Made by a program: the position numbers and the translations under genes. A stretch of DNA of 64,000 bases from Mytilus edulis (lineage: Eukaryota > Mollusca > Bivalvia > Mytilida > Mytilidae), in contig NC_092346.1 in the NCBI RefSeq assembly GCF_963676685.1, positions 26,425,133 through 26,489,132 on the forward strand. The letters are read 5' to 3'. Below the pieces are notes generated by a model. The model saw only the letters and a program-made list of their open reading frames with translations, searched no databases and had not been told where the DNA came from. Below, piece after piece: positions 24,321-35,696 of this stretch. How positions within the stretch are numbered: the first letter of the stretch is position 1; each line of letters starts with the position of its first letter.

Positions 24321-24752
24321 TCATTCAATTAATTCTACAATATGAAGCTTAGTTTTTCCAGAGTCTGAACAACCGATCATTAATTGTCCCTTTTTGTTAA
24401 AACATATGCTAACAGGTTCAGTTATTTCATTGTCTGAAATACAATTACATATAATTGCCCATCCTTAGAAAGGACATGAATTGCATTTGTACTTTTTTCC
24501 GCTATCAAAATCAGACTTGATGATGTTGTGACAATGTCATTGGGAAAAAAGTCTTTCGAAATTAATGCTTGGATGACCGCTATATGTCCATTTTGGTTGC
24601 CCCCATTTCCGAATCACTACAATTCGCCCATGGGTTGAATTCATTTGGTCTATCACGCATATATTACCACAAACGTCTTTAGTTATTTTTTCGGCATAGT
24701 AAATAAAGAATTTTTACTGCAACTTCCGCATTCAATCTTCCGGATCTTGCTA
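24321..24752 (-). pseudogene. C-terminal fragment of a B-box/propeller gene
   Basis: This matches the last about 140 codons of the intact gene at 44770-46440 almost base for base, starting from the TGA at 24321-24323. Single-base losses (near 24449, 24553 and 24690) break the frame. Homology ends at GATCTTGCTA (24752), where unrelated dispersed repeat begins. It marks the right breakpoint of unit I: the upstream three quarters of the gene are absent. Confidence 0.8.
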
Positions 24753-25012
24753 AATACCTTGAATAAATACCAATTTTCATATTCCTGACTTGGTACAGAC
24801 CTTTTCTTATTTAAAAATATTGGATAAAACCTAGCGTTCAGCTAGCTACACCTCTCACGTGTATGGCAGAAGCATGAAATTCCATTATATTGACAACGAT
24901 CTGTGAACAAAACAAACAGACATAACAGGTAAAAATGTCACAAATACGGTTTCACAACTTTATTTTATTCGCAAAAACATATTAACAGCATAAGTTGTTG
25001 CTTGTTACAGGA
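24753..25012 (+). repeat. Dispersed CCTGACTTGG repeat at the unit I/unit II junction
   Basis: Bases about 24773-24960 are a copy of the dispersed repeat seen at 9241, 27842 and 30560. It lies exactly between the broken end of unit I and the first gene of unit II, so it may have taken part in the rearrangement. A TTTATT (minus AATAAA) near 24961 precedes the end of the next pseudogene. Confidence 0.6.
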
Positions 25013-26695
25013 TCACTCAACGAATTTCACAATATGCAAACTTGCATCTCCCGAATTTCTAAAAAAGAAAGAACCGGCACCTGAGTGTACCTTTTTATTT
25101 GAACCGATAATTAACTGTCCCTTTTTGTTAAAGCAAATGCTACTAGGTTCAGTTATTCCAGTTCCTGAAATACAATTACAAATTAATTGTCCATACTTTG
25201 ATAGGACATGAATGGCATTTTTGATTTCCTAAGCTACGAGGAACCAGACCAGAAGGTGTTGTGATAATATCATTTGGGGAAAAATCATTTCCTGAATTTA
25301 TGCTTGAATGACCGTTGTATTTCCACTTCGGTATCCCCCATTTCTCTATCGCTACAACTCTTCCCCGTTTTGAATTCAGACGGTCTATTACATAAATGTA
25401 ACCATTGATGCTTGTAGTTATCTTCTCCGGAAGTGTAAATAGTGTTCTAAATTCACTACTATTCCATTCAATTCGTCTTTTCTTGCATATTTCGTTACGA
25501 TAATTGATTTCTAATTCAAGGATTCCAGCAGATTCCGTTTTATGCCTATATTTGCTGACTATTTCATGCGTAGAACCTACGGTTAAATGTATAATAGTTA
25601 TCAGAATGGATGCCATGAAAGTTCAGTTCCTCGCTTGTAAACGACAATGATAGGTGTTCTTATATACCACTATCCTTTATAAGACTCATATTTGACAGCA
25701 CAACTTCTCCTTTATAGTTGCTCATATTTGCTTTTTTGTTGAAACCGAATTTATTATCTGTTATTTTCTTTACAGTAACAAACTTTGAACCCGATATGGT
25801 GAAATACTTAAATTTGTGAGCAGAGGTAATATGCATAACACATATGTCATCATTAAGAAACACTAGTCCGCATATGATGAAAGAATTTACCTCAAATGTC
25901 TGAACCAAAACTACTTCCGGTATCTTTATTACTGATTCCAAGACTTCTGTAGTGAATCTCTCTTTGCCCTCAATATAAATAAGATCTGGAGGCTGTATAT
26001 CCAAAGCTGTTTCTTCTGGTATCTCTCTGCTGATGTTTTCTACAATAGAGAAAACGGAATCCGGCTTTAGTTTTTCTATCACTTCGTCAATTATATTTTT
26101 TCGAGCTCTTAATTCTTGTTCTATTTGAGAAAGCCTTTTGCGTTCTATTATAACTAGATTATTTTCTGTGTCCCATATCTCTTTCATAAATTCTTCAAGA
26201 TTTAAAGCTTCCTGTGATACGAAATCTTTCACTTCATTTTTCCTATTAGAAATTTTCTCTTTTATTTCGTTATGTTTAACGACCTCGCCATCATCCATTT
26301 TTCTAAAGTCATCTGCTTTTTCTTCAAAGAAAGGATAGCACTCGTCAATTTTACTTTTTAAATCTTTCAGTAGAAAACATTTTTCTTCGTATACATTGTT
26401 TAGTTCCGCATACTGAAATGGTTGGATTAAACAAGAGGAACATAATGATTTATCGCAATTTAGACAGTATGATACACATTTCTAATCCATATGTTTTGAA
26501 CATCCAATCTTTTTCAAGTCCACTTTAGTTATGTTTTCCGAATCTTCAATAATTTCTTCCTGTTCTGAAAGTACAACTTTGTGCTCAGATAATTCTTCAA
26601 ATTTTGTATGAATTTTTGTTTTACGTACATCTCAAAGAATCAAATCACATGACTGAATGCTCGCAAAATTGACAGTTTGCATATTGACTTGCCAT
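25013..26695 (-). pseudogene. B-box/propeller pseudogene, partner of the 558-aa gene
   Basis: This spans the whole gene from the ATG at 26693-26695 to the TGA at 25013-25015. Lesions are many. About 23 bases are lost inside the first zinc finger (near 26656). There is an in-frame TGA at 26632-26634 and TAG at 26482-26484. Frames shift near 25640 and again near 25233. Extra sequence near 25055-25105 changes the tail. The coiled-coil section (25660-26298) is still open. Flanks match those of the intact 982-2658 gene, so one copy of this pair stayed open and the other died. Confidence 0.85.
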
Positions 26696-27542
26696 TCTTA
26701 ATTGTGTATCTTATAATCGTCAGATGAAACTTCTAAGATAAGAAATTCAGATGTACAGAACTTTGTGAAATAAATTCTTTTTCAGGGTTTATGATTTAAA
26801 TTTGTACATGCCTTTTGGCAAATCTACTGTTTTAATTTAATGACTCTATAAAAGTCAAAGTAGGCATGCAAGTCTTTAACTAATTTTACAGTCTAATCAG
26901 ATATTGTAATTGTTATAAAACAAAGGAATTTACATTCTCGGGTCGACCGAATGCAAGATATACACTGCGTATACAAAAATATCACTGACATATTCTAAAT
27001 AAATTGCAAATTGAAATACTCGATTGTAAATCTTTCCCGTTGCACAAACAGTCATTATTGAAGCAGGGTTTATAGTTATCAAAGGTACCAGGATTATAAT
27101 TTAGTACGCCAGACGCGCGTTTCGTCTACATAAAACTCATCAGTGACGCTCATATCAAAATATTTATCAAGTCAAACAAGTACGAAGTTGAAGAGCATTG
27201 AGGATCCAAAATTCCAAAAAGTTGTGCCAAACTCGGCTAAGGTAATCTTTTCCTGGGATAAGAAAAATCTTTAGTTTTTCGATTAATTCAGATTATCATC
27301 TGTTACTTCTTGACATATGTTGTAACTGGTTTAATTTGAAGGCAACATAAATACTGATATATTTTATTTTGTTAATTGGATAAAGCAAAAACATTTACGT
27401 TCGGTATAATATAAAAAAAAGTCTGCGAAATCTAGATCACCATCTGGGGGTTTTGGCAACCTTCTTTCAGATCTTCATTATCCTCTAGGGTTACATTACA
27501 TTAGAACTATTCTTTTTTCCCTGCCAGATAATTTTCTAAAAT
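26696..27542. repeat. Duplicated 5' flank and dispersed repeat
   Basis: Bases 26696-27070 and 27310-27385 match the 5' flank of the 558-aa gene without the 199-bp element. Bases about 27086-27300 are a dispersed element (CAGACGCGCGTTTCGTCTAC, TCATCAGTGACGCTC) with an open stretch reading TKLKSIEDPKFQKVVPNSAK in the same frame as the copy near 22800. From 27386 the sequence matches 6143 onwards. Confidence 0.6.
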
Positions 27543-28219
27543 GATTGAGAGACAAAATTAAAAAATGCATAAATACATTTTCTCCAATATGCAGACTTGT
27601 CAGTATAATTTGTGATGTAGCTTTCTACCATTTTCTACATTTGAAAATGCCTGTACCAAGTCAGGAATATGACAGTTGTTGTCCATTCGTTTGATGTGTT
27701 TTTTTCATTTGAATTTGCCATTCGATTAGGGAAAAAGTAAAAACACAAAAACACCGAACTCCGAGGAAAATTCAAAAAGGAAAATCAAAAATCAAAAGGC
27801 AAAATCAAAAGTCCAAACACATCAAACGAATGGATAACAACTGTCATATTCCTGACTTGGTACAGGCATTTTCTAATGTAGAAAATGGTGGATTGAACCT
27901 GGTTTTAAAGCTAGCTAAACCTCTCACTTGTATGACAGTCGCATCAAATTCATTTACATTGTCAACGATGCATGAACAAAACAAACATACTCAAAGATTA
28001 AAAATGTCAAAAATAGGGGTATAGCAGTCAATATTGTGTTATAATCTTAATATCACTATAAAAACAACAAATGTAACGAAGAAGTACAAAAAGCAGCCAT
28101 CAAATTTAACATACTCATTTTGCTATTCTTATACGACTTAATTTATCTATGTAAAGTATACCCGTAAAGGATAGAAGGTTTTCATTACTGGTGTAATATT
28201 GCGCGTTTGAAATTCGCAC

Positions 28220-28570
28220 AGGTAGACATAAAAATAATTTTGTCGTTCAAAGTATGACGGCATACATATATATACATATGAGTCACGTAAAGTAGATATA
28301 ACAAAAAACAGACCTAACAGTAAAAGTAATATAATAAATAAAATAATTGTGTGGTTCAAAGTATGACGGGATACATAAGGACAGTTTCAGACTTAACAGA
28401 AAAAGTAGTATTATTGAATAAAATAGTTTGGTCATTCATAGTATGTCAAGATCCATAAGTAAAAGTAATATTAATAAATGAAATAATTTTGATGTTTTAC
28501 ATAACCACAGAGTCACTTCAAAAGAATATCTAAAAAAACTGACTTATCAGTACAAGTAATATTAATAAAG
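28220..28570. repeat. Degenerate short tandem repeats
   Basis: GTTCAAAGTATGACGG-ATACATA recurs near 28243 and 28353, with a diverged copy near 28433, interleaved with ACAGTAAAAGTAATATTAATAAAT-AAAATAATTTTG segments. Spacing is about 80-110 bases. It lies between dispersed repeats and the minus-strand reverse-transcriptase piece. Confidence 0.5.
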
Positions 28571-28599
28571 ACAAATAAAAGAATACTGTAACACGTTAT

Positions 28600-29262
28600 T
28601 AAGATGATAACCAACGTCAGTACGCAGAATCTATACTTCAAGACCATCTTGTATTATTTGTGAAGTTGATACGGAATATTTATCAACGAGTTCTGGGTAT
28701 CTTCCGATGAACTTTTTTAGAAAAAGGACGAGACGTTCTTAGACATACCCCTGGTTCATCAACTTTCTGCTCAAACACTGGTGACGTTTTACAAAGTCTG
28801 AATAGGAGCTGCAAGCTCTTGAATACCTAATAAGTAGGGAAATGTATATTCCATATGCAGGTGTAGTTGGTATATTACTACTAAGGTGGGGGAAATTGAT
28901 AATTTCAAAATTAAAATCGTCTCGTTTGTCATAGATTCTGGTACTGAGATGACTGTGTATGTCAAATTCGAGGTATAAGTCTAAAAGGTGGAGGAAGCCG
29001 TGTCTGTGGTCTCTTTAATTTCTAGTTCTGGTGGGTATATTAATGGAACCCAATCAGAAAAGTTCGGATTGTTAATGGAAAGAACATCATCAATATATCT
29101 GAAAGTGAAATTTAATAACCTGGCTTCTTTGATCTTCTTTTTTTTACAAGTGTCTGAAGGAACTCCGATTCATATGAAAATAAGAAGAGGTCGGAAAGGA
29201 GAGGCGCACAGTTCGTTCCCATAGGAATGCCGATAATTTGTTGAAAAAGTCTACCTTTCAGT
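28600..29262 (-). pseudogene. C-terminal half of a reverse transcriptase, best-preserved copy
   Basis: Read on the minus strand, the blocks are GRLFQQIIGIPMGTNCAPLL (IPMG codons 29217-29228), RYIDDVLSINNPNFSDW (YIDD at 29086-29097), EFDIHSHLSTRIYDKRDDF, INFPHLSSNIPTTPAYGIYI and FIGRYPELVDKYSVSTSQII. The YIDD pair of aspartates is the polymerase catalytic signature, and IPMG is a conserved reverse-transcriptase block. At least two frame breaks and a stop interrupt it. It lies in opposite orientation inside the related plus-strand relic, so it was inserted separately or inverted. It is not LTR-type by sequence; Penelope-like is my best guess. Confidence 0.7.
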
Positions 29263-30440
29263 TTTGAATTTTCCTCCGAGGTAAGTATTTTTCTGATTTT
29301 ACTTTTTCCGTTAATTTAAACCATCAAGATCAGAACCTTTACATGAGAAAAACAGGAAATTTCTTACTGTTCTGTTTTCCAATAGAAGAATTTTTGCAAT
29401 CAACATCACTGACGTTCTAAATCACAAAGAGGGAACATTTATAATTCCACTTTATCTTCAAAATCAGTCTGTCGCTATATTGTATCCTACAATTACACCA
29501 GAACCATTACATCCAAAGTATTCAGCTATAAACAAGCATTGCAGGACCTTGATAAAGAACAATACATAAAAAAAACTGACATGTGACTGATCCAACTCGC
29601 CTTATATGTACAACCCATCATAATTCAACATGACATGACTGTTCGCGTATTGGTATTAACCATATTTGGAATCTAAACAACTGGAAGAACTTCTGGATCA
29701 GCTTATTCCATTTTTTTTTCAATTAGTTTAAAACTCTTAAATTTTCAACCCTGTATACTACAATGTTCCATGTGAAATTGAGACATCGTCTCAAAGAAAT
29801 TATCTAAAATACTTCCAACTTAATGTGGTAGCATACGCTAAAGATTAATTACTTTGAGATATCATACGACGTATTTTGTAAAAAGCGAATAAAAAAGAAA
29901 AAAACATGCTACACAAAGGAACAAATTGTCAGTATGCTGTTGTTTCTTTATTATTGACAACCTATTTTGTTGAATTATGGGATAGACTTTTTCAACATAT
30001 TGTCGGCATTCATATGGGCTCAGTTCCTTCTTATATTCATATGAGTCGCAGTTCCTTCAGACACTTGTAAAAAACAAGAAAATGAAAGAAGCGAGATAAT
30101 TTAATTTTACATTCAGATATATTGATGATGTACAGTTATTCAATAATCCATACTTTTTTATTGGATTCCATCACGTGTATTTTCCCATTCGGCAAAAATT
30201 TAACATGCTTTTTTTGTCATGAAATCGCGAAGAAAAGCTGACACGAAAAAAACCGACATACGGTTTCACCCAGAACTAGAAATTAAACAAACAACAGCCA
30301 CGGCTTCCTCCGCCTCATTTTAGACTGATACATCGAATTTGACATATGCAGTCATCTTAGTACCAGAATCTACAACAAACGAAACGATGTTAATTTTGAA
30401 ACCATAAATTTCCCCCACTTTAGTAGCAATATACCAACTT

Positions 30441-31804
30441 CAACTGCATAAGGTAAAATCACAAAAATACTAAACTCGGAGGAAAACTCAAAACGGAAAG
30501 TCCCTAATCAAATGGCAAATTCAGAAGCTCAAACACATCAAACGAATGGATAACAACTGTCATATTCCTGACTTGGTACAGGCATTATCTTTAGTAGAAA
30601 AATGTGAATTAAATCTGGTTTAATAGCTAGCTTAACCTCTAACTTGTATGACAGACGCGTAAAATTTCATAATATTGGCAACGATCTGTGAACAAACAGA
30701 TATAATAGATAAATGTGTCCATAGTACACGGATGCCCCACTCGCACTATCATTTTCTGTGTTTAGTGGACCGTGAAATTGGGGTAAAAACTATAATTTGG
30801 CATTTAAATTAGAAAGATCATATCACAGGGAACATGTATACTAAGTTTCAAGCTGGTTGGACTTCAACTTCATCAAAAACTACTTTGATCAAAAACTTTA
30901 ACCTGAAATTTGCACTAGCATTTTCTTTATTTAGTGAACCGTAAAATTGGGGTCAAAACACTAATTGTCATTAAATTAGAAAGATCATATCATAGGGCAC
31001 ACGTGTACTGAGTTTCAATTTGAGTGGAATTCAACTTCATCAAAACCTACCTTGACCAAAAACTTTAACCTGAAGCGGGACGAACGGACGGAAGGACAGA
31101 CGGACAGACGGACGAACGAACAAACGGACGCACAGACCAGAAAACATAATGCCCCTCTACTATCGTAGGTGGGGCATAAAAATGTCAAAAATAAAGGTAC
31201 ATCACTTAACATTGTGTAACACAGTATGTACAACCCGTCTTCATGACAACGCAAATTATTGTGTTAAACTTTTGTCAGTATTGCTTGTTCGTCGACTCTT
31301 AATAATTCCATTACCGTTTTCCTCGATTTCTTTTCTTATTTATCTTGCTTATTTTGTTCTAAATGGATATACAAGATTTGAACATCGGTTAACATGGTGC
31401 CACTATTCTAGCCAGTGTTGTCTGTTAAATAGAAGTACAATTTTTTTGTGAATTTATAAGGGTCGTTCTTTTTGTACTTTATGTCTTGCTCTTTTCATGT
31501 TCCAATATATTTTAATATTTATTTTTATGTATTGTTATCTCGTCAAACTTTAACATATTTAAATCAAACCAATATTGAGGCTTTGTGACAAAACTATATT
31601 GTGTCTTCATCAAATAATATTCTTATATAACGATCTATGTTCTCTTGGTAACAAATTATAACAAAAGATAAGGACTGTGTGATTGACGTCATAATTGGAT
31701 AAGCTATATCAGTTTAATTTTAAACAGTGTCGGTGGTGAAAATAAACATTTATTTATTTGGAATTGCTCACTGTGATAAGTTATTTAATTTTTTTTTACT
31801 AGTC
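30441..31804. repeat. Dispersed repeats and 3' flank of the 584-aa gene
   Basis: Bases 30441-30715 are the relic tail and CCTGACTTGG repeat, parallel to 9122-9403. Bases about 30722-31180 hold a two-copy repeat (TTTAGTG-ACCGT-AAATTGGGGT) followed by an ACGGACGGAAGGACAGACGG tract at about 31080-31140 and a hairpin ATGCCCC...GGGGCAT (31149-31178). From about 31230 the sequence matches 12260 onwards. A minus-strand AATAAA-like TTTATT lies near 31749. Confidence 0.65.
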
Positions 31805-33559
31805 TCATTCAATGAATTCCACAACATGCAACTTTGTTTTTCTAGAATCTGAACAACCAATCATTAACTGTCCCTTTTTGTTAAAACATAAACTAGTAGG
31901 CCCAATTATTACACTATCTGATAAACAATTACAGATAAATTGTCCATTCTTAGAAAGAACATGTATTGCGTTTGTGGTTTTCTCAGACACAAGAACCAGG
32001 CCTGAAGGTGTTGTCACAATGTCATTGGGAACAAAGTCGCCTTCATTATGTCCTTGTGCTTTTAAATCAAATGTAAATTCACTCATTGCATCTTCTTTTA
32101 CTTGTACTTCTTCTTTTTCTGCTGTTGATACTGGATTAAGGCTTTGATGGCCATTGTAAATCCATTTTAGTTGTCCCCATTTTCCAATCGATACAACCCT
32201 TTGAGAACGGTCTAACTGATCTATCACATAAATATCTCCGTTGATGTCTGTAGTTATCTTTTTTGGAAGGTCAAATAACCTTTTGTTACTGCTTCTACCA
32301 CATTCAACACGTCTCATCTCCGAATCGCAAAAATTGATAAGTTCAAGAAATCCAGAGGAATATCCTTGTCGATTGGTAAAACCAACAAAAATGTCTTTGT
32401 CATTTACAGCATGAATGCCATAAAAGCTCAGTTGATCTATTGTAATGGACGGTGCTACTTTCTGAAATGTTCCATCATTTTTAAGACGTCTTAGTTGAAA
32501 TGTGTCATCTGACACTAAAATTTCTTCTTTATAGTTTGTTATATCAAAGATCTTCACGGAACCATATCTTTCTTTTGTACTTACATCTTTTATATCATTT
32601 TTAACGGTTATAAACTTAAAGTCAGATATTGTGAAATACTTGAATCTGCGATTATCTTTGTTAAACATAACACATATGTCCTCATTAAGAGACACTAATC
32701 CATTGATTTCTGGAAAATCCACTTTAAACACCTTAAGCAAATTTATTTTAGGTTTTCGGATTATTGATCCCAATACATTTTTCATATCATCTATTGGTTT
32801 CTCAATTGGTTTGATATAAAACAGTTCTGGTGGTTTTTCTTCCAAGAAGGATTTCTCTGGTATATCCCTATTGATGTTTTCGGCAGAGGAGAAAACTAAA
32901 GCAGGCTCTTGAGTTAGTGTCACTTTATCAAGTAAATTTTTTCGGGCCTTTAAATCTTGTTCCACTTGACAAAGCCGTTCACGTTCTGATTTAACTGGAT
33001 TACTGTCCGTATCCCATATACTTTTCATAACTTCTACTAGTGCTGACGCTTCCTTTGTAACTGCATCCTTTACTTCATTTTTCCTATTGAAAATTTCCTC
33101 AGTAACTTTGTTGTGTTTATCGACCTCATCATCGTCCCTTTTCCGAAAATCTGCCGCTTTCTCCTCGAAGAATGGATAACAATCGTCAATTTTACTTTTT
33201 AAATCTGTCAATAGAAGATATTTGTCTTCGTACACTTTGTTAAGTTTCTCATACTGAAATGGTCGGATTAAACAAGAGGCACAAAGGGATTTGTCGCAAT
33301 TAAGACAATATGTTACACATTTCTGATCCATGTGTTTCGAACATGCAATCTCCTTCAAGTTCACTTTTCGTAGATTTTCTAATTCATTAATGCTTTCTCC
33401 ATCTTTGAGCAGCTCGACCTTGTGTTCAATTTTTTTTTCAATTTTAGTATGAATGTTTTTATTGCACTCATCACAAAGATATAGATCACACGACTGGCAA
33501 TGCCAATTCACATCCGCAGATCCTTCACAAAATTGACAGTTAACATATTTGCTAGCCAT
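31805..33559 (-). CDS. RING-less B-box / coiled-coil / propeller protein (584 aa)
   Basis: Intact frame, ATG at 33557-33559. Partner of the 581-aa gene, but with a complete first B-box (C8, C11, C21, C24, C29, C32, H37 and H46). The second B-box has C73, H76, C85, C88, C93 and C96 and then IRPFQYEKL. The linker between coiled coil and propeller is slightly longer (KPIEKPIDDMKN). The extra loop before PNDIV is present but differs from its partner: AEKEEVQVKEDAMSEF replaces the five-glutamate run. The loop therefore predates the duplication and has changed quickly since. The 5' flank to 34512 also matches the partner. Domain layout otherwise as in the 558-aa protein. Confidence 0.87.
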   Translation of the reverse strand: MASKYVNCQFCEGSADVNWHCQSCDLYLCDECNKNIHTKIEKKIEHKVELLKDGESINELENLRKVNLKEIACSKHMDQKCVTYCLNCDKSLCASCLIRPFQYEKLNKVYEDKYLLLTDLKSKIDDCYPFFEEKAADFRKRDDDEVDKHNKVTEEIFNRKNEVKDAVTKEASALVEVMKSIWDTDSNPVKSERERLCQVEQDLKARKNLLDKVTLTQEPALVFSSAENINRDIPEKSFLEEKPPELFYIKPIEKPIDDMKNVLGSIIRKPKINLLKVFKVDFPEINGLVSLNEDICVMFNKDNRRFKYFTISDFKFITVKNDIKDVSTKERYGSVKIFDITNYKEEILVSDDTFQLRRLKNDGTFQKVAPSITIDQLSFYGIHAVNDKDIFVGFTNRQGYSSGFLELINFCDSEMRRVECGRSSNKRLFDLPKKITTDINGDIYVIDQLDRSQRVVSIGKWGQLKWIYNGHQSLNPVSTAEKEEVQVKEDAMSEFTFDLKAQGHNEGDFVPNDIVTTPSGLVLVSEKTTNAIHVLSKNGQFICNCLSDSVIIGPTSLCFNKKGQLMIGCSDSRKTKLHVVEFIE

Positions 33560-34511
33560 TTTTCAGAGGTTCGTTATTTATTTTCTTTTTTTGCTTTTAA
33601 GTTAGAGTAATATTTTAGAGAAACATTCTATTCACGAGCTAGTTCATAAACACTTCTGTCTGGTATCTATACGTTTAATATATTGTGTATGTCTTATCTA
33701 AATCTCCCTGTGTTCTTTATTGATTTGATAAAATCCCACGTAATGCACTTGCGTCAAACATTGTAGATAAAGTTGTTTAAATTGAAGTAAGATATTGTCA
33801 TTTTGATCAAATAAAATAAGATAAATTTAGCTTATAACCATGCTACATGTGAACTGTGATTAAATATAACACAAATAGTTCATTCAGTGATTTTATTTCT
33901 GTGTGTGATGTTATTCTTTTGCCACCTGCTCCGAATAAATGGTATAATAAGTGTCTAAGTAATCATTTTTGTAGTTTAAAGTTTCTCTCTATCTATTATA
34001 GTTTTCAAGATAATAGGCAAAAATGGGGAACAAAATGATAAAATCTGTCATTTATGTGAAATAAGTCCTATAAGCAGTCGTCTGACAGTTTTGATGAAAG
34101 ATACAACTGATAGAGCTCAACACTCTGAATATTTGTGCTATTTCTGTATTTAAAACAGGTTTCAAAATAAGACATAAAACTTTTTTTGTAAAAGTTAACA
34201 GACGACGACGGACGACAGACGAACAAGTGAGCTTTTCTCATCACTTGACCCTCTGGACCAGATGAGCTAAATATACTCACATTCCGATTTTATTTTTGTT
34301 ATGTTATTACGAAGATCAATAGTTTAAACCATGTAATTAGGGACTTCGCCTTTCGAATTTTCCTTGAGTTCAGTATTTTTGTGATTTAATTATTTTTTTA
34401 TACACAATCCATGCAATTCTTATTGTATTTGATTAATAATGGTTATTGTTTGATTCATTATCTAATTTCGACAAATATCACCAATATCTATCAAATTTGA
34501 AATTAAGTAGA
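33560..34511. repeat. Duplicated 5' flank with dispersed repeat
   Basis: This aligns with 15108-16560 minus the insertions there. Near 33665 the two flanks join without the 370-base hairpin insertion of unit I, giving its empty site. Bases about 34020-34265 carry a shortened dispersed repeat ending in GACGACGGACGACAGACG. Homology to unit I stops at AAGTAGATG (about 34511), where the LTR element begins. Confidence 0.6.
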
Positions 34512-34620
34512 TGTTTTCATGTATTGGTCTTACATTGTATTGGGTTATCAGATGGATCTGTATGTTGTACTCTCTTATGTGAAGTCATTAAACATATCTA
34601 CCGTGCTGCACTGAGTTACA
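34512..34620 (+). repeat. Candidate 5' LTR (short or truncated)
   Basis: The segment starts TGTTTTCATG exactly where homology to unit I ends and finishes GTTACA. It is followed after five bases by a primer-binding-site-like TGGTGTCAG. TG...CA ends fit an LTR. Only 109 bases are present and no 3' LTR was found, so it could be a partial LTR. Confidence 0.45.
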
Positions 34621-34625
34621 TGATA

Positions 34626-34643
34626 TGGTGTCAGATGTCGGTC
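34626..34643 (+). other. Candidate tRNA primer-binding site
   Basis: TGGTGTCAGATGTCGGTC begins with TGG, the complement of a tRNA CCA end. It lies five bases after the candidate LTR and about 95 bases before the Gag start, the normal arrangement for Ty3/gypsy elements. Confidence 0.5.
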
Positions 34644-34739
34644 CACTAAAATCATGAAATAAAGACCTAGAAGAAGTCGAAAAATCTAGTCATTAGTATA
34701 AACACTTAGATGTGTGTCAAATGAACGCATCGAGGTGAA

Positions 34740-35504
34740 ATGGCAGACGGTATAAACGGTAGAACACTCTGTATGAACTGGGACAGTGGGGACCTCCCAG
34801 GCACCTGGAAAGCAATTAAAACGCATTGCGAATTTATGTTCCAAGGGCCGTTAAAAAAGAAACAGGGAGACGAGAAATGCGCTTATCTTATGATATGGGT
34901 TGACGAAAAGGGCTAGAATGTTTACAGTACTTGGGATATGACGGCAGAAGACCAGAAAAAACTTGAAAAATATTATGAAAACTTTGAAGCTTTATATGTT
35001 AAACCCAAATCCAACCAAGTTTTCTCAAGCTATAAATTCCAATGTAGACTACAAAAAACAAATGAAACTTGCGAAGAATTTGTAACAGATCTAAAAGTTT
35101 TAGTAAAAGATTGTCAGTATGCAAACCCCGATAGAATGGTCAGAGACAGGATTGTTTTTGGAACAAAATCATCTAAAGTTAGAGAAAAATTAATTAATGA
35201 AGGATCAGATCTTACATTAGAAAAAGCCTTAGATATAGCAAGAACTTATGAGCTTTCTCAAGGAAAATTACAAACAATGAAGATTGGTGAACAGTATAAA
35301 CAGAATGAAAATATACGAAAAAAACCTCAAATAAACAGTTATCTGCACAAATATGAACAAGGTGCTAAACCTAGATATAAACAAGATAAATCAAAACTAC
35401 ACGTATTTCCACAGCCAAAGGTAAACAATGCAAAAAGTGTGATAAGAAAGATCATTTTGCTAAAATGTGCAAAACCAGAAAAGAAAAAAAGGTACACGAG
35501 ATAG
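34740..35504 (+). pseudogene. Gag-like frame of a Ty3/gypsy element, broken
   Basis: Translation from the ATG at 34740-34742 gives a Gag-type N-terminus (NWDSGDLPGTWKAIKTHCEF) and a capsid-like helical region (YVKPKSNQVFSSYKFQ, EFVTDLKVLVKDCQYA). There is an in-frame TAG at 34914-34916. The frame is lost near 35410, because the zinc knuckle (C-x2-C-x4-H-x4-C, CKKCDKKDHFAKMC at about 35429-35470) reads in the next frame. The element is therefore not functional as it stands. No close copy of this element was seen elsewhere in the window. Confidence 0.7.
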
Positions 35505-35692
35505 ACCGAGAAGAATGTTCTAATTACTATGACTCAAGTGACTCAGACACATTATTTGTTGGTGCACTCTACAATGAAAAAACTGAGAGTGACACATGGT
35601 GTGAAGATATCACAGTTGAAAATGTCAGTATTAATTTTCAACTTGACACCGGTGCACGGTGTAATGTTCTAGCTGAATCGTACAGATTTTAG
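35420..35692 (+). pseudogene. Zinc knuckle and retroviral-type protease start
   Basis: This frame carries the zinc knuckle at its start and then an aspartic protease signature, QLDTGARCNVLAE (DTGA active site, near 35643-35655). It ends at a stop at 35690-35692 and the homology continues one base out of frame into the polymerase frame. It acts in Gag-Pol maturation in intact elements; here it is broken. Confidence 0.65.
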
Positions 35693-35696
35693 ACGC

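Larger units (their letters stand above)
982..24752. repeat. Segmental duplication, unit I
   Basis: The order is gene (982-2658), its 5' flank to about 3330, a reverse-transcriptase relic and flank (6140-9400), gene plus flanks (12200-16560), gene (17066-18751), pseudogene and intergenic block (19030-24320), and a truncated gene end (24321-24752). The same order recurs in unit II. Matches extend through non-coding DNA; for example, 3255-3330 matches 27310-27385, and 13110-13260 matches 31560-31720. Unit I also contains stretches missing from unit II, including 3332-6140 and the 500-bp tandem repeats. Confidence 0.8.
27543..30440 (+). pseudogene. Decayed reverse-transcriptase element (copy 2), split by a nested insertion
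   Basis: The 5' stretch 27543-27622 matches 6311-6390, and the rest resumes at about 29325 and runs to 30440, parallel to copy 1. Recognisable blocks include EPLHEKNRKFL (near 29335), GIHMGSV (near 30005), RYIDDVQLFNNPYF (near 30115) and RIYNKRNDVNFETINFPHFS (near 30395). Many stops and shifts occur. Between the halves lie about 1.7 kb of dispersed repeats (27640-28020), degenerate tandem repeats (28220-28570) and a minus-strand reverse-transcriptase piece. Confidence 0.7.

Noticed and set aside
31080-31140. ACGGACGGA tract considered as a relative of the ACGGA-rich block
   Set aside because: It is a short direct microsatellite-like tract at a repeat end, not the bidirectional pattern of 50495-51320.
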